Assembly (NCBI GenBank): GCA_947450675.1
Contig: CANFWI010000029.1
Coordinates: forward strand, 1-40,813
Reading direction: 5' to 3'
Length of the DNA: 40,813 nt
Source of the DNA: Comamonadaceae bacterium
Lineage (GTDB): Bacteria > Pseudomonadota > Gammaproteobacteria > Burkholderiales > Burkholderiaceae_C
Position 1 is the stretch's first letter. Each line of letters opens with the position of its first letter. A program made the translations under genes and the position numbers. Below the pieces are notes generated by a model, which saw nothing but the letters and a program-made list of their open reading frames with translations, was not told the origin of the DNA and ran no database searches. Shown piece by piece: positions 24,412 to 31,854 of the stretch.

Positions 24412-25752
24412 TTAACGCGTCTTGGGCAAGATGGCCCGGATCTGCGTGCCTTGGCCTGGGTTGGATTCAATCAACAACTGTCCGCCGGCCGCTTCGACGC
24501 GGTGGCGCATGCCGGCCAGCCCGTGGCTGGTCGCCGCAACTTTGTCGGTATCAAAGCCAATGCCATTGTCACTGACTTCAATGATGACTTGGTCATCGGT
24601 GTTGTGCAGTGTGATGTCGGCATGGGTGGCTTTGGCGTACTTACTCATGTTGGTGAGTGACTCCTGTACCAGCCGATAAACCGTGAGTTGCGCCGAGCCC
24701 CCCAACTCGACCGCCGCCAGCGCCGTTTTAATCTCAATCCCAGAACGTTCGGCAAACTCTCGCGTGAGAATTTCAAGTGATGCCACCAGACCCAAGTGGG
24801 ACAGTGAAGATGGTCGCAAGTCTTCCACAATGCGCCGCTTCAGTGCAATCCCGCTGTTGAGTGTGCTGACCAGGTGCTCAAGTCGCTCGGTCGCTTCCGG
24901 CACGCTGCTGCCCAAACGGGATCGGATGCGCGCCACATCCAACTTGGCTGCAGTCAGCAGGGCGCCGAGTTCATCATGCAACTCACGCGCTAAGTGACCG
25001 CGTTCGTCTTCTCGAACTTCTTGCAGATAAGTGGCGAGCTTGGCCAGTTTGGCGGTGCGGTCTCGAACCTGTGCTTCAAGTCGGTCGCGCTCATTTTGCA
25101 GCGATTTTTTCTCTCGCGTGATCGCCGCCAGCAAGGCTTCGGTCTGCATCAAGTACATGTAAAACGCCAGCAGCCCGGCCAAGGTGATGGCGGCAATACC
25201 AATCCGCGAGAGCATCAAAGAGTGGTTGATCTGGCTGTGCGCAGCCTCCATCTTCGCTAGGCCAGAGGCCATGAGTTTTTCAGACTGAAGCCGGATTGCA
25301 TCCATGTGCTGCTGGCCAAGGTCCGTGGTCAGCATGAACTTCCATGCTTCATCGTTGCCGATTTTTCGCATGCGCACACTCAAATCGTTTTCACTTTGTT
25401 TGCGATCGATGTCAAGCGCCATCAATTCAAACTCGGCTAGATCCTCCGGCTGATCGGTCAGCTGCTGGCGCAATTTTGCAAGATCTTGTCCGAGTTGAGC
25501 GCGGGCATCGTCGTAGGGTTTGAGGTATCTTTCGTCCCCCGTCAGTAAAAAACCACGGGTGCCCGTCTCTGCATTCAGCATGGTGCGCATGAGTTCGCCG
25601 ACCGACTGACGCGCAGATTCTGCGGCTTCAATCTTGTGAGTCGCTTGCGTGGATGCGTGAAAACTGGCTTCATTGATCGAGATCAATATGGCCGCTCCAA
25701 GGATGGCTAGCGGCAAGCTGATCGCCATCTTTGGTATTGAAAACTGCTTCAA
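24412..25752 (-). CDS. CHASE3-domain sensor histidine kinase, NarX/DegS type
   Basis: A membrane sensor kinase. TM1 lies near the N-terminus (AISLPLAILGAAILISI), followed by a periplasmic CHASE3 domain (NAETGTRGFLLTGDERYLKPYD), TM2 (MLSRIGIAAITLAGLLAFYMYL), a coiled coil, a HisKA_3 dimerisation domain with the phospho-acceptor in RELHDELGALL, and HATPase_c (ESLTNMSKYAKA, DNGIGFD, GLAGMRHRVEAAGG). The stimulus is unknown. Starts are ambiguous: TTG 25764 gives 450 residues but has no ribosome site; TTG 25752 (446 residues) has GGAG six bases upstream and is preferred; ATG 25728 is a third choice. It is divergent from the NarL-type regulator at 25887, its obvious partner. Confidence 0.92.
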   Translation of the reverse strand: MKQFSIPKMAISLPLAILGAAILISINEASFHASTQATHKIEAAESARQSVGELMRTMLNAETGTRGFLLTGDERYLKPYDDARAQLGQDLAKLRQQLTDQPEDLAEFELMALDIDRKQSENDLSVRMRKIGNDEAWKFMLTTDLGQQHMDAIRLQSEKLMASGLAKMEAAHSQINHSLMLSRIGIAAITLAGLLAFYMYLMQTEALLAAITREKKSLQNERDRLEAQVRDRTAKLAKLATYLQEVREDERGHLARELHDELGALLTAAKLDVARIRSRLGSSVPEATERLEHLVSTLNSGIALKRRIVEDLRPSSLSHLGLVASLEILTREFAERSGIEIKTALAAVELGGSAQLTVYRLVQESLTNMSKYAKATHADITLHNTDDQVIIEVSDNGIGFDTDKVAATSHGLAGMRHRVEAAGGQLLIESNPGQGTQIRAILPKTR

Positions 25753-25777
25753 CGTGAGCTCCAATTAAATATCGGTG

Positions 25778-25795
25778 AATTATTCGTCAATAATT
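25778..25795. promoter_or_regulatory. perfect dyad in the kinase/regulator divergent region
   Basis: AATTATT (25778-25784) and AATAATT (25789-25795) form a perfect 7-base inverted repeat around CGTC. An imperfect 17-base palindrome, GGAATTTATAAATTTCC, follows at 25806-25822. Both lie in the AT-rich 134-bp region between the divergent kinase and regulator genes, so they are candidate binding sites for the regulator itself. Confidence 0.4.
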
Positions 25796-25886
25796 GATCG
25801 TTACAGGAATTTATAAATTTCCGCCAATGATGAGTTTCCAAACATAGTGTTGCTGCGCACAATATATTTTCAGGAAAGACGACGAA

Positions 25887-26519
25887 ATGATAAAAATTGG
25901 TATTGTTGACGACCATGCGATTGTTCGTTCCGGACTCAAGCAGTTCTTCTCGGACCACGTTGACTTGCGGGTCGTTGGTGAGGCCGCCAGTGGCCGTGAA
26001 GCGATTGATCTGGTGCGCAATGTCGAACTGGATATCTTGGTCATGGACTTGTCCATGCCCGGGCAAAGTGGAATCGATGCCTTGGCCATGATCCGCGCCA
26101 AAGCGCCCGATGTTGGCATCTTGATTTTGAGTGGCTATCCGGAAGAACATTACGCTGTGAATTTGATTCGGCAAGGTGCCAGTGGCTACTTGAACAAAGA
26201 GTGCGATCCGACGGAGATCGTCAATGCCATTCGAGTCATTTCCCTTGGCAAACGCTACATCACACCGGGCGTTGCAGAACTGCTTGCCCAGCAGCTCAAT
26301 CGTCCGCATGACATCGCGGCGCATGAACAATTGTCGGAGCGTGAGTTTCAAGTTTTCTTGAAACTCGCCAAAGGTGAAACCGCCGGCGACATTGCCAAGG
26401 CGCTGTCACTGAGTGTTAAAACCGTGAGCACTTACCGCACCCGTGTGATGGAAAAAATGAGCCTGTCTTCGAACAGCGACTTAACCTACTACGCACTCAA
26501 AAACAAGTTGATCGACTGA
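25887..26519 (+). CDS. NarL/FixJ-family response regulator
   Basis: A 210-residue regulator: receiver domain with the acidic pair in GIVDDH, phospho-acceptor D54 (LVMDLSMPG), Thr/Ser-position S82 (LILSGYP), and Lys in YLNKECDP. A LuxR-type helix-turn-helix covers about residues 148-190 (LSEREFQVFLKLAKGETAGDIAKALSLSVKTVSTYRTRVMEKM). It pairs with the divergent CHASE3 kinase, whose HisKA_3 type normally signals to NarL-type partners. ATG 25887 follows AGGAAAGACGACGAA. It converges with the receiver-only gene with 5 bp between stops. Target genes are not identifiable, but its own divergent region and the adjacent YqjD-like module are candidates. Confidence 0.93.
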   Translation: MIKIGIVDDHAIVRSGLKQFFSDHVDLRVVGEAASGREAIDLVRNVELDILVMDLSMPGQSGIDALAMIRAKAPDVGILILSGYPEEHYAVNLIRQGASGYLNKECDPTEIVNAIRVISLGKRYITPGVAELLAQQLNRPHDIAAHEQLSEREFQVFLKLAKGETAGDIAKALSLSVKTVSTYRTRVMEKMSLSSNSDLTYYALKNKLID

Positions 26520-26524
26520 TAGCG

Positions 26525-26908
26525 CTAGTCCTTGGTGGGCTGGCACAGCTCGATGCAGAAGGTCACCAAGGCGTCAATTTCATTCGATTTGTCGAAGACC
26601 GCGTCGACACCTAACTGAGCGCAGCGTTGACGAATGTCCTCCGTGGCATAGTTGCTCAGCACAATCACTTTTTGGTTCGCTTTGCGACCTTGGCAGGCGT
26701 CCAAGATGCCGAGGCCAGTGCCTTGCCGAAGAAACAGATCGACGATGGCCAAGTTCCACTCATCCTTGTGCTGGGTGAGCCACTCCCGTCCGTCGAGTTC
26801 TGTCTCCGCAGTGCCAACAGCCTGAACGCAGGTCAATTCTTCGAGTGTGCCAATCAGGTTCTCCCTGATCGTGGCGTTGTCTTCGACAATAAAAGTGTTC
26901 AATCGCAC
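26525..26908 (-). CDS. stand-alone response regulator receiver protein
   Basis: A 127-residue protein consisting only of a receiver domain: acidic residues in FIVEDN, phospho-acceptor D57 (LAIVDLFL), S85 in VIVLSNYA, and K107 (VFDKSNE). No DNA-binding or enzymatic output is attached, as in CheY, Spo0F or phosphate-sink proteins. It begins at GTG 26908, with GGAA about eight bases upstream. It faces the NarL-type regulator end to end, so the CHASE3 kinase may phosphorylate both. Partner and output are unknown. Upstream is a 228-bp AT-rich gap. Confidence 0.88.
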   Translation of the reverse strand: MRLNTFIVEDNATIRENLIGTLEELTCVQAVGTAETELDGREWLTQHKDEWNLAIVDLFLRQGTGLGILDACQGRKANQKVIVLSNYATEDIRQRCAQLGVDAVFDKSNEIDALVTFCIELCQPTKD

Positions 26909-27136
26909 GTGAGTTCCAGTAGGCGTGACGGCTGGGTTTCAGAGCTCTTTCTATTTCTTAAAAAAGAACTCTTGCAATAAGCCTTGGGGTAATTCGTGTT
27001 TCGTAATGTGTTGCTGATGAATTTTGACAGTGACTCAGTGTCGAGCCTGTAGGGCAACGCCTACAGTTTTGAATATATTGCGTAAATAATAAATAATCCG
27101 CTCTATATAAAAGTAGATACTGATTAAATTAAAAAC
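26909..27136. other. 228-bp AT-rich intergenic region with several dyads
   Basis: This gap between the receiver gene (start) and moeB (end) is strikingly AT-rich from about 27067 on. It holds an imperfect inverted repeat GAGCTCTTT/AAAGAACTC (about 26940-26975), the dyad GACAgTGACTCAgTGTC (27026-27042), a TTGACA hexamer (27024-27029), and a perfect 7-bp hairpin with T-run (27047-27070). It must include the receiver-gene promoter on the minus strand. No reading frame of note is present on either strand. Confidence 0.5.
27047..27070 (+). terminator. terminator-like hairpin in the AT-rich gap
   Basis: CTGTAGG (27047-27053) and CCTACAG (27060-27066) pair perfectly across a six-base loop, and TTTT follows at 27067-27070. 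On the plus strand this has terminator form, but the nearest plus-strand gene ends 530 bp upstream. It may end a short unannotated transcript or be an operator. Confidence 0.4.
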
Positions 27137-27919
27137 TTAAGGATGCGTTTCAATGGTCGTGGCAGGCGTCGCCGCATGGCCGCAGACTTGACAGCCGGGT
27201 TGTCGCCGTGCGGCCATTTCTGTCCAGCTCATATGCCGCGCGTCCAGCATCAGCAAGCGACCCGCTAAGGATTCGCCAAAGCCACACAACAACTTCAGAG
27301 CCTCAGCCGCTTGCACACTGCCAATGATCCCGACCAATGGCGCGAAGACGCCCATGGTCGCGCAGTCGGTTTCTTCGGGTGCTTCAGCTTCCGGAAAAAG
27401 GCAGGCGTAGCAGGGGGCCAAGGGTTGGCGCGGATCAAAAACCGAGACTTGGCCATCGAGTTGCAAGGCGGCCCCAGACACCAGCGGTTTGCCGTGTCGC
27501 ACGCAAGCCCGATTAATGGCGTGACGGGTTTGAAAATTGTCGGTGCAGTCGAGCACCACATCGGCGTGTGGTACCAGCTGGTTCAGCAGCGCGTCATCGG
27601 CTCGTTGGGTCACGGCGCTGACCTGTACGTCTGGATTGATCTGTGCAATCGCCTCGGCAATCGACAGCGCTTTGAACTGATCGATGCGGGCGAGGGTGTG
27701 GGCGATCTGCCGTTGCAGATTGGTGGCCTCGACGCGGTCATGGTCAACCACCGTGATACGCCCGACGCCAGCACTGCCCAAGTACAGCGCAGCGGGCGAG
27801 CCCAGCCCACCCGCACCGATGATCAGCGCCCGAGAATTCAGCAGCCGCGTTTGTCCCTCAATGCCAATGTCATCAAGGAGAATATGCCGCGAGTAGCGCA
27901 ACAGCTGGGAATCATTCAT
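27137..27919 (-). CDS. moeB: molybdopterin-synthase adenylyltransferase-like protein (MoeB/ThiF family)
   Basis: A 260-residue E1-like adenylyltransferase. It opens with the typical LLRYSRHILLDDIGIEGQ, followed by the nucleotide-binding GAGGLGSPAALYLGSAGVG, the ATP-contact VEATNLQRQ, and DCTDNFQTRHAIN. The catalytic-loop cysteine lies in EETDCATMGVFAPLVG. Two zinc CxxC pairs are CYAC and CQVC. It activates the C-terminal glycine of MoaD (or ThiS) as an acyl adenylate. MoeB and ThiF cannot be separated by sequence here; no moaD/thiS is nearby. The start is ATG 27919; the frame runs further upstream but lacks homology. It follows ctpA on the same strand, after 94 bp with a strong hairpin. Confidence 0.88.
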   Translation of the reverse strand: MNDSQLLRYSRHILLDDIGIEGQTRLLNSRALIIGAGGLGSPAALYLGSAGVGRITVVDHDRVEATNLQRQIAHTLARIDQFKALSIAEAIAQINPDVQVSAVTQRADDALLNQLVPHADVVLDCTDNFQTRHAINRACVRHGKPLVSGAALQLDGQVSVFDPRQPLAPCYACLFPEAEAPEETDCATMGVFAPLVGIIGSVQAAEALKLLCGFGESLAGRLLMLDARHMSWTEMAARRQPGCQVCGHAATPATTIETHP

Positions 27920-27966
27920 AGATGCAGATCCGTGGCAGATCAAGGCACCGCTCAAGCTAGAAACGA

Positions 27967-27994
27967 CAACGCCGGTCAAAAGGCACCGGCGTTG
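27967..27994 (-). terminator. hairpin between ctpA and moeB
   Basis: CAACGCCGGT (27967-27976) and ACCGGCGTTG (27985-27994) are perfect 10-base inverted repeats around an 8-base loop. On the minus strand the hairpin follows ctpA by about 20 bases and precedes moeB by 48; the following sequence (TCGTTTCT) is only weakly U-rich. It could attenuate read-through from ctpA into moeB or stabilise the ctpA 3' end. Confidence 0.55.
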
Positions 27995-28013
27995 GCTGCT
28001 TCTAGGGCGGCGC

Positions 28014-29447
28014 TCAGTTTTCTTTTTTCTCTTCCTTGCGTTCAACCATGGTCTTGCTGACCATGACGGGACTGCCTTTGAGTTGGTTGATGGCCTGCAT
28101 CAGTGGGAAGTCCTTGGCGCTGCCAAATTCAGGCGGCCGGCGTTGCTCGGGCGTCTTGCGTGACTCTTCTTCAAGGCGTTTCAAAGCTTCTTCACGGGCT
28201 TTCTCGCGGCCCGGGTCTTTCACTTCCGCACCTTGACCGCTGTTCAGGTGTTTTTCCAAATCGGCTTCACGTGTGCGCAGCACGGCAAAAGGACTGCCTT
28301 CCGAAGTTTCGTCAATCATCACGTCTGGAACAATGCCCTTGGCTTGAATCGACTTGCCGCTGGGCGTGAAATAGCGTGCGGTGGTGAGCTTCAGACCCGT
28401 GTCTGGGCCGAGCGGACGCACCGTTTGTACCGAGCCCTTGCCAAAGGTCTGGTTGCCCATGATGGTGGCGCGTTTGTAGTCTTGCAGGGCGCCCGCGACG
28501 ATTTCGCTGGCCGAGGCCGAGCCTTCATTGACCAACACCACCAAAGGCACTGATTTCAGTGCGGCTGGCAGCCGCTTGAGCGGATCAGCGCCGCGACGTG
28601 CATAGAATTCTGGCGAGGCTTTGTAGGTGAACTTGCTTTCAGCCAACTGCCCATTCGTCGAAACCACCGTCACGTTTTCCGGCAAGAAAGCTGCAGACAC
28701 CGCAACCGCCGCGTCGAGCAAACCACCCGGGTCATTGCGCAGATCCAATACCAAGCCCTTGAGGTTCGGTTCCTGCTTGTAGATTTGTTCAATTTTGGTG
28801 GCGAAATCTTCGACCGTGCGTTCCTGAAACTGGCTCAGGCGAATCCAAGCGTAGCCCGGTTCAATGACCTTGCTGCGGACCGATTGGGTGCGAATTTCTT
28901 CACGCGTGATGGACACCGGAAAGGTGCGGTTCTCGTCTTTTCGGAAGATCGTCAACACCACTTTGGTCTTCGGCTCGCCGCGCATTTTTTTGACCGCGTC
29001 GTTCAGGCTCAGACCTTTGACGAAGGCGTCATCAATCTTGGTGATCAGATCGTTGGGTTTGAGACCGGCACGGTCGGCGGGCGAACCTTCGATCGGCGAG
29101 ACCACTTTGACGAGGCCGTCTTCTTGGCTGATCTCGATACCGACACCGACGAACCGGCCGCTGGTGCCTTCACGGAATTCTTTGAATGATTTCTTGTCGA
29201 AATAAACCGAGTGTGGGTCTAGGCTGGCCACCATCCCTGAAATAGCGTCGGTGATGAGTTTTTTCTCATCCACCGGCTCGACATAGTCGCTCTTGATCAT
29301 GCCGAATACGGCAGCGAGTTGCTGCAACTCTTCGAGCGGCAGAGGCTCCATGCCGCCGCGCGCCACAGCCTGTAGTTGCACAGTCGTCAATGCGCCAGCA
29401 ATGGCACCTACCGAAATCCAGCCTGCTATCTTGAGTTTTTGACCCAT
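28014..29447 (-). CDS. ctpA: C-terminal processing peptidase, S41 family
   Basis: A 477-residue periplasmic serine protease. It has an N-terminal signal/anchor helix (KIAGWISVGAIAGALTTVQLQAVA), a PDZ domain (VGIEISQEDGLVKVVSPIEGSPADRAGLKPNDLITKIDD), and the S41 core. The catalytic Ser is in NEGSASASEI near residue 309, and the catalytic Lys in QTFGKGSVQT about 25 residues later. The C-terminal tail is charged (KDPGREKAREEALKRLEEESRKTPEQRR). CtpA-type peptidases trim or degrade periplasmic proteins, including peptidoglycan hydrolases. Start ATG 29447 has AAGGTG upstream. It lies between gpmA and moeB in a minus-strand gene line. Confidence 0.95.
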   Translation of the reverse strand: MGQKLKIAGWISVGAIAGALTTVQLQAVARGGMEPLPLEELQQLAAVFGMIKSDYVEPVDEKKLITDAISGMVASLDPHSVYFDKKSFKEFREGTSGRFVGVGIEISQEDGLVKVVSPIEGSPADRAGLKPNDLITKIDDAFVKGLSLNDAVKKMRGEPKTKVVLTIFRKDENRTFPVSITREEIRTQSVRSKVIEPGYAWIRLSQFQERTVEDFATKIEQIYKQEPNLKGLVLDLRNDPGGLLDAAVAVSAAFLPENVTVVSTNGQLAESKFTYKASPEFYARRGADPLKRLPAALKSVPLVVLVNEGSASASEIVAGALQDYKRATIMGNQTFGKGSVQTVRPLGPDTGLKLTTARYFTPSGKSIQAKGIVPDVMIDETSEGSPFAVLRTREADLEKHLNSGQGAEVKDPGREKAREEALKRLEEESRKTPEQRRPPEFGSAKDFPLMQAINQLKGSPVMVSKTMVERKEEKKEN

Positions 29448-29572
29448 AAAAAAACACCTTCATTGGCCTTGTCCCCAAGGCGTTACAACGTGTGCTGCAC
29501 AGGCCCCCGGCAAGAATGTGAAGCAATATACACCTTGGAGAAAAGCCTTGCCCGACAGTTCCGTCGGAAACC

Positions 29573-29616
29573 TGACCAAGGTCAAAATAGTCGATCAAAA
29601 CCGCACTGTTTTGACC
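29573..29616. promoter_or_regulatory. TGACC/GGTCA dyads upstream of ctpA
   Basis: TGACC-AA-GGTCA (29573-29584) is a perfect palindrome. Its right half is also the left arm of a longer inverted repeat, GGTCAAAA (29580-29587) / TTTTGACC (29609-29616). A third small dyad, CCGAC/GTCGG, sits at 29552-29567. All are in the 206-bp gap between the ctpA start and the gpmA end and could be operator sites for ctpA or a terminator structure for gpmA. Confidence 0.4.
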
Positions 29617-29653
29617 TCTGGTTGCTGCTGGGTCGGTTGTTTTGTTGAGCCGC

Positions 29654-30397
29654 TCAGCTTTTGCCTTGCGCGGCCACCGCTGCCGCAGCCTTGGCAATCG
29701 CGTCAATATCGCCGAGGTAGTAGTGGCGAATCGGCTTGAGTTCGGCGTCCAGCTCATACACCAGCGGAATGCCATTCGGAATGTTCAGGCTAACGATGTC
29801 CGCGTCTGACATGTTGTCTAAATACTTGACCAGCGCCCGGATGGAGTTGCCATGGGCCGCCATCACAATGCGCTTGCCAGCTTTGATGGCGGGCGCGATG
29901 GATTCTGTCCAGAGCGGCATGACCCGGGCCACGGTGTCTTGCAGGCATTCTGTCAGCGGCACTTGTTCTGGGGCCAGTTTGGCGTAGCGCGGGTCACTGC
30001 GTTCGCAGCGCTCGTCTTCCGGCGTCAGCGCCGGAGGCGGCACATCGTAGCTGCGGCGCCAAGCCAGCACCTGCGCATCGCCGTATTTTTTGGCAGTTTC
30101 CGCCTTGTTCAAGCCTTGCAGGGCGCCGTAATGGCGCTCATTCAGGCGCCAGCTGTGCACCACGGGCAGCCAAGTCCGATCCATTTCGTCAAGCACGTGC
30201 CAGAGTGTGCGGGTCGCCCGCTTCAGCACGCTGGTGTAGGCCAAGTCAAACTCGTAGTGTTCACTTTTGAGCAGCTTGCCAGCGCTCAGGGCTTGGGCAA
30301 TGCCGGTCGGCGTCAGGTCGACGTCGGCCCAGCCGGTGAAGCGGTTTTCAAGATTCCAGGTGGATTCGCCGTGGCGGATAAGCACTAATTTGTACAT
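29654..30397 (-). CDS. gpmA: 2,3-bisphosphoglycerate-dependent phosphoglycerate mutase
   Basis: A 247-residue dPGM, the standard length, interconverting 3- and 2-phosphoglycerate in glycolysis. The phospho-histidine motif is LIRHGEST (H9), followed by [51 protein letters not shown], and the second active-site His in [15 protein letters not shown]. Start ATG 30397; an in-frame extension upstream lacks homology. It is divergent from the rhodanese gene across a 123-bp region that should hold both promoters. ctpA follows downstream on the same strand after 206 bp. In E. coli the corresponding spot, next to yibN-grxC-secB, is held by the unrelated cofactor-independent mutase GpmM. Confidence 0.96.
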   Translation of the reverse strand: MYKLVLIRHGESTWNLENRFTGWADVDLTPTGIAQALSAGKLLKSEHYEFDLAYTSVLKRATRTLWHVLDEMDRTWLPVVHSWRLNERHYGALQGLNKAETAKKYGDAQVLAWRRSYDVPPPALTPEDERCERSDPRYAKLAPEQVPLTECLQDTVARVMPLWTESIAPAIKAGKRIVMAAHGNSIRALVKYLDNMSDADIVSLNIPNGIPLVYELDAELKPIRHYYLGDIDAIAKAAAAVAAQGKS

Positions 30398-30520
30398 GAA
30401 GGAGCACTTGAAAATGTCAGGTTGCAGGGGATTGGCAGCAGGCGCGCTGCGCAAGGTTCAGCCTCCATTCTAAAATCATGGCTCAACTGCCGAACGGCAC
30501 AACACTCAAAAGGCTCAAAA

Positions 30521-30931
30521 GTGAAATTTCTGATCGACAACTGGATGCTGATTTCCGTCGCGCTGGCCGCTGGCGGTATGCTGGTTTGGCCCCTCATCGC
30601 CAGCAGCACGGCGGCCGGCAACCTCAGCGCTGCTGCTGCAGTGCAACTGATCAACCGCGAAAAAGCCGTGGTGATTGACGTCTGTGAGGCGGATGAATTT
30701 GCCGCCGGCCACGTCGCTAACTCGAAAAATATTCCTTTTGGCCAGTTGGAAGACAAGTTGCCGAGCACGGTCAAAAACAAGGCTTTGCCGGTTATTTTTC
30801 TGTGCCAGTCGGGCGCTCGCGCTGGCCGTGCCGTGGCCATCGCCAAAAAGCTGGGCTATGACCAAGCTCAAAGTCTGAGCGGCGGACTCAAAGCTTGGCG
30901 CGAAGCCAACTTACCCGTTCAAAAGGCTTGA
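30521..30931 (+). CDS. membrane-anchored rhodanese-like protein (YibN type)
   Basis: A 136-residue protein with one N-terminal transmembrane helix (WMLISVALAAGGMLVWPLI) and a single rhodanese domain. The catalytic loop is CQSGAR with C95; the motif normally read DVR is DVCEADEF here, adding C55. It would handle sulfane sulfur on the cytoplasmic face of the membrane. The start is GTG 30521 (KFLIDNW follows), placing the helix at the extreme N-terminus; ATG 30545 would cut into it, and the longer frame to 30422 has no homology. TAAAAT at 30471-30476 is a possible -10. grxC follows after 2 bp, as in the E. coli yibN-grxC-secB-gpsA order. Confidence 0.88.
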   Translation: MKFLIDNWMLISVALAAGGMLVWPLIASSTAAGNLSAAAAVQLINREKAVVIDVCEADEFAAGHVANSKNIPFGQLEDKLPSTVKNKALPVIFLCQSGARAGRAVAIAKKLGYDQAQSLSGGLKAWREANLPVQKA

Positions 30932-30933
30932 AC

Positions 30934-31194
30934 ATGCAAACCGTCAAAATTTACACCACCGGTTCTTGCCCCTATTGCATTCAGGCCAAGGCGCTCCTGA
31001 AGCAGCGGGGCGTTGCTGAGCTCAATGAAATCCGTGTCGACATGCTGCCGGGCGAGCGCGAAAAAATGATGGAAATCACCGGTCGCCGTACCGTGCCGCA
31101 GATCTTCATCGGCACCACGCATGTGGGCGGTTGCGACGATCTGGTGGCGCTGGATGGCCGCGGCGGTCTGCTGCCACTGTTGAGTGCCGCTTAA
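30934..31194 (+). CDS. grxC: glutaredoxin 3
   Basis: An 86-residue glutaredoxin, the standard GrxC length. The dithiol active site is CPYC (C12, C15), preceded by VKIYTTGS. The glutathione-binding TVPQIFI, with its cis-proline, and the closing HVGGCDDLVALDGRGGLLPLL are typical. It reduces disulfides and mixed glutathione disulfides in the cytoplasm. Start ATG 30934 is 2 bp after the rhodanese stop, so the two form one transcript. secB follows after 142 bp. Confidence 0.96.
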   Translation: MQTVKIYTTGSCPYCIQAKALLKQRGVAELNEIRVDMLPGEREKMMEITGRRTVPQIFIGTTHVGGCDDLVALDGRGGLLPLLSAA

Positions 31195-31281
31195 TTTTCT
31201 TGCGGATCATGACTTGGGTGAGAGTTCTGCGGTGGCCTGCGGGGCTTTTTCTGCCCATCGTCCGGAGATAATCCTTGAGCT

Positions 31282-31303
31282 TGCAGGTCCGTCACGGGCC
31301 GCA
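31282..31303 (+). promoter_or_regulatory. hairpin in the secB leader
   Basis: TGC-a-GGTCCG (31282-31291), TCA loop, CGGGCC-GCA (31295-31303): nine pairs with one bulged A and one G-U pair. It lies 33 bp before the secB ATG, with GATAAT at 31267-31272 just upstream as a possible -10. It may shape the secB 5' leader or end grxC transcripts; there is no proper T-run. Confidence 0.35.
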
Positions 31304-31336
31304 GGCATTCCTTTATTTGTTCATTGAAAGTGCATC

Positions 31337-31798
31337 ATGGCAGAAGCCAACCTTGACCCTGTTTTCCAGATTCAACGCGTTTACCTCAAAGACATCTCGC
31401 TCGAGCAGCCCAATTCCCCGGCGATCCTGCTTGAGCCGGAGCAACCTAGCGTTGACATCCAGTTGGGTGTTGAAACCTCGCCTGTCACCGATGGTATTTT
31501 CGAAGTGACCGTGACTGCCACGGTGCACACCAAAATCAATGAGAAGACGGTGTTTTTGGTGGAAGCCAAGCAAGCTGGCATCTTTGAAGTGCGCAACGTC
31601 GAGGCCGAGCAACTGGGTTCCATCCTAGGCATCGCCTGCCCGCAAATCGTCTACCCCTACCTGCGTGGCAACGTTGCTGACGTGATCCAACGCGGTGGTT
31701 TCCCGCCTGTGCATTTGGCTGAAATTAACTTTCAGGCGATGTTCCTGCAACAGCAAGCTGATGCTGCCGCTCAAGCTGCACCACAGATCATTGTTTAA
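31337..31798 (+). CDS. secB: protein-export chaperone SecB
   Basis: A 153-residue SecB (E. coli 155). Family features are [19 protein letters not shown] at the N-terminus, [36 protein letters not shown], and the highly conserved [39 protein letters not shown]. The tetramer binds unfolded preproteins in the cytoplasm and hands them to SecA. ATG 31337 is preceded by GAAAGTG. The neighbours (grxC before, gpsA after by 56 bp) repeat the E. coli grxC-secB-gpsA order. Confidence 0.97.
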   Translation: MAEANLDPVFQIQRVYLKDISLEQPNSPAILLEPEQPSVDIQLGVETSPVTDGIFEVTVTATVHTKINEKTVFLVEAKQAGIFEVRNVEAEQLGSILGIACPQIVYPYLRGNVADVIQRGGFPPVHLAEINFQAMFLQQQADAAAQAAPQIIV

Positions 31799-31854
31799 GC
31801 TTTGACCTATTTTTCACCGTTGCATGGTCGCGCGCTTGCAGGGCAGGGCGCGGC

